Below the pieces are notes generated by a model. That model ran no database searches, was not told where the DNA came from, and saw nothing but the letters and a program-made list of their open reading frames with translations. This document shows, in pieces, positions 60,067 to 64,000 of a stretch of 64,000 bases of DNA; within the stretch, counting starts at the first letter, position 1, and each line of letters begins with the position of its first letter. The stretch comes from Portunus trituberculatus (Eukaryota; Arthropoda; Malacostraca; Decapoda; Portunidae), in assembly GCF_017591435.1 (NCBI RefSeq), contig NC_059268.1, positions 19,310,184 through 19,374,183 of the forward strand, written 5' to 3'. Position numbers and translations under genes: made by a program.

Positions 60067-60984
60067 ATTTTAGAACCTCCTTTAGCAAACTGAGGCAGGG
60101 AGTGAATGAAATACCGGATGATCCTTTTCAGTGTTGTCTTCACGTAGGAATAATCCTTCACCCTGTTAGCTCTTCATGGCAGAGGTGGTCGAGTTCTTGA
60201 ATCATTCCTCCGAGGGGTAGCACTCTTACTGTACAATTCCACATCTCGCTCACCGTCACCATTATCCTGCCGTTGTGTTCCGCTATGATGCACAACATGG
60301 AGCAGTTTCTTTCGCTATGTTGTAAGAGGAATTGTCATCCTCACAACAATGGCATTCCGTTTCACCGTCGCTCAATGTGTCATTTCTTCATCCCGCAAGT
60401 AATTCGTTAAGAGAACTGTGATATTGATAATTTAAAAGATATATAAACAACAGTATCTATATATACGCCATGGTGAAGTCTTCCTTAAAGGGAGATAGAC
60501 CACACAAGGTTCATTGAAACAAAACACTAATGGAAGAATAAATTCCCAATTCCCCTTAGTCATCTTGAACGATTGATTGGGAATAAAGCGACACTATTTG
60601 ACTGTACGTCTCCACTGCGATACAAATAACAATAAAGATGATGTGTGATTTTATTGTGTCTCGCTTCCTGTCACGACCTAACTCTTGAACAGAGAGGGAC
60701 AAATTTAATCATAGTCTGGAGAGAAATTTAGAATAGCAATGTTTACCGTGACATATTTCCTTTACGTTATCTATGGTCTGTGATGCAGGAAAGAATGTAT
60801 TGATTATAAAAATCGTAAGACCTAGATTATGAACTTATAGAGATGGTTTGATGCGTAGCCGCTATAATGGGCCGGAGCAGGCCTGGCGGTGGGTCGCCTG
60901 GAGGTGTAGAGCAGCACAAGAGTAGGGTGACATGCGTCGCCCATGTTGGGGCAATGTCGGCAATGGGGTGCACGTCATCCCAAA

Positions 60985-61400
60985 GGTGGTCAAATCTCCA
61001 CAGTGCAAAGCTCTCATGGTCAAATCACCACTGCCAAATCTCCAATGCCTAAGTACTCAAATAGCCAGTGTCCCTCTGGCGAGCAATTACCTTGTAGACT
61101 TGGAGAATATTTCACTAGCGAATATTACGATGGGAATTCCTCGTCGTCCAGTTCATGACAGGCGAACTTTACGATGGGGAGTCTCCCGCTATGCGCTTCA
61201 TTACAGCACTAGACCATTAGAAATTTGGTTTGTTTATGATAGTTTAGCCATGGAAGCTTTGCACTGTAGGATCTTAGCTACCTCCAGGCCAGCGCGCACT
61301 CAACGACGGCCATGGGGCAAATCTCCAAAGCTCGAGTATTGTAATGAAGTGCACATCGGGAGATTCCTCACTGTAAAGTTCAGCCGCCAGGAATACGAGT
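60985..61400. repeat. Block of short diverged repeats in direct and inverted orientation
   Basis: CAAATCTCCA-like units occur at about 60991, 61021 (CAAATCACCA), 61035 and 61319. CACAGTGCAAAGCT (61000) is inverted as AGCTTTGCACTGTAG (61257). A longer inverted pair lies at about 61150-61216 and 61330-61395 (shared GTAATGAAG, CGGGAGA, GTAAAGTTC). Two direct copies of a GCGAA-TTTACGATGGG unit sit at about 61115 and 61162. Not recognised as a known element. Confidence 0.7.
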
Positions 61401-61556
61401 ATAGTGTTGTACCAGCTGACCTAGGTCGAGGAGGATAGCAGAGTTAAAGGATAGTTCACTGACATGGTTAGTGAAGGGAAAAGAAAATTGATGTTGGTGG
61501 TGAACATTGAAGTCTCCAAGAATGAGCCAGAAAATGTTCCACTATAGAAGTTAAAA

Positions 61557-63430
<1,874 letters not shown>

Positions 63431-63434
63431 GTGT

Positions 63435-63645
63435 CTCTGGAAAACTCTGGAACTCCCTACTTGCTTCTGTATTTCCAACTTACAATGACTTGACTTAATT
63501 TAAGAGGGAGGTTTCAAGACATTTATCCTTTTTTTTTTTTGGCTAGCAATCTTAGACCTGCAAGGGAACTGGCAACTAAGTGGGCCTTTTTTTTTTTCGT
63601 TTTATGTTGCTCTTGGCCAGTTTTCCCCTCTTACATAAAAAAGTA
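63435..63645 (+). mobile_element. LINE 3'-end relic with in-frame stop
   Basis: The plus-strand frame reads LWNSLLASVFPTYNDLT, then a stop, then FKREVSRHLS. This matches the usual ending (WNSLPASVF...DLTSFKR-VSRHL) of an arthropod non-LTR retrotransposon protein. It is followed by poly-T-interrupted tail DNA with GTTTTATGTTGC, CTTGGCCAGTTTTCCCC and a run of A. Only the 3' end is present and the frame is broken. Family-level call from memory. Confidence 0.65.
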
Positions 63646-64000
63646 AGATCACTGAATTTTGAAAATCTATATAATTGCTAAGATCTTACTATGCTCCTTG
63701 TGTTGCGATACCAGAGTGCAATGCTATCATCATATTCATCATCATCATCAGCAGCAGTAACTTACAGGATAACGCCGGCCTTGGTTGGCTGTGGAGAGAC
63801 TGGTAAGAGGGACCATACCGGTTTTTGCTTGGAAGTTATGAATAAAATGGACTTGTAGAGCGTCTGAACTCATAGTTAAAGAATGCATTTATTTCTGTGC
63901 ACCAAGTGTTAACAGTACAACCTTTCTGCTACGTCAGTTAAGCCTCGAGGGTGTCTTGTGGTGCGTTCCTGCTTCCCGCAACACACGCCAGCCATTGCGG

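Larger units (their letters stand above)
57791..60860. other. GC-rich, repeat-laden region without recognised genes
   Basis: Holds two long (CTC)n arrays, (GA)n tracts at 59358-59401 and 60034-60065, and CpG-rich patches at about 57820-58200 and 59420-59960. The CpG-rich patches could be a promoter or first exon of an unseen gene, but no splice-linked coding sequence could be shown. Confidence 0.4.

Noticed and set aside
60932..61438. A 168-codon open frame as a gene
   Set aside because: It lies over the block of direct and inverted short repeats, has no recognisable domain, and the other frames and strand share the same repeats.

Overview
This is eukaryotic, intron-rich, microsatellite-saturated DNA. 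It fits a decapod crustacean, probably a brachyuran (swimming-crab-like) genome. The sequence evidence is four spliced protein genes with GT-AG introns, very long (CT)n, (CA)n, (TA)n and (TTA)n arrays, and several tRNA-derived SINE copies bounded by (CA)n. The narrower crab assignment rests on my memory of this SINE's appearance in crab sequences and is unverified. No operon, plasmid, CRISPR, phage or prokaryotic system is present.

Layout. 1-7.7 kb: upstream DNA with many (CT)n/(GT)n arrays and no supported coding exon. 7.69-11.85 kb (+): a CTDSPL2-type HAD phosphatase, 9 exons carrying coding sequence, 557 aa. 11.85-18.7 kb: intergenic, with (CA)n, (TA)n and (CT)n arrays and a minus-strand tRNA-related SINE. 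18.77-32.72 kb (+): VPS15/PIK3R4, the pseudokinase-HEAT-WD40 scaffold of class III PI3-kinase, rebuilt as 29 coding exons (1325 aa) with phase continuity throughout. 33.8-35.6 kb: copies of a tRNA-Val-derived SINE, three of them nearly head-to-tail. 36.6-38.45 kb (-): an intronless 608-aa gene with an N-terminal BED zinc finger and a C-terminal hAT dimerisation domain, apparently a domesticated transposase. 42.55-46.68 kb (+): an aldo-keto reductase, 9 exons, 321 aa, with intact D/Y/K/H tetrad. 47.60-51.77 kb (+): CTU2, subunit 2 of the cytosolic tRNA 2-thiolation complex, 8 exons, 480 aa. 51.8-64 kb: gene-poor DNA with compound microsatellites, another SINE, two LINE 3'-end relics, and a 0.5-kb block of short repeats in both orientations.

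The four spliced genes share a strand but not a pathway: protein dephosphorylation, endosome/autophagy lipid kinase, carbonyl reduction and tRNA wobble-uridine thiolation. This looks like ordinary animal gene neighbourhood. The points most worth a second look are the BED-hAT gene, the (CA)n-bounded SINE and its tandem array, a GC-AG intron and a duplicated intron/exon boundary in VPS15, and the repeat block near 61 kb. I found no strong evidence of an entirely new multi-gene system. All exon boundaries were read by eye from splice consensus, reading phase and remembered family sequences; no alignment or transcript data were available.
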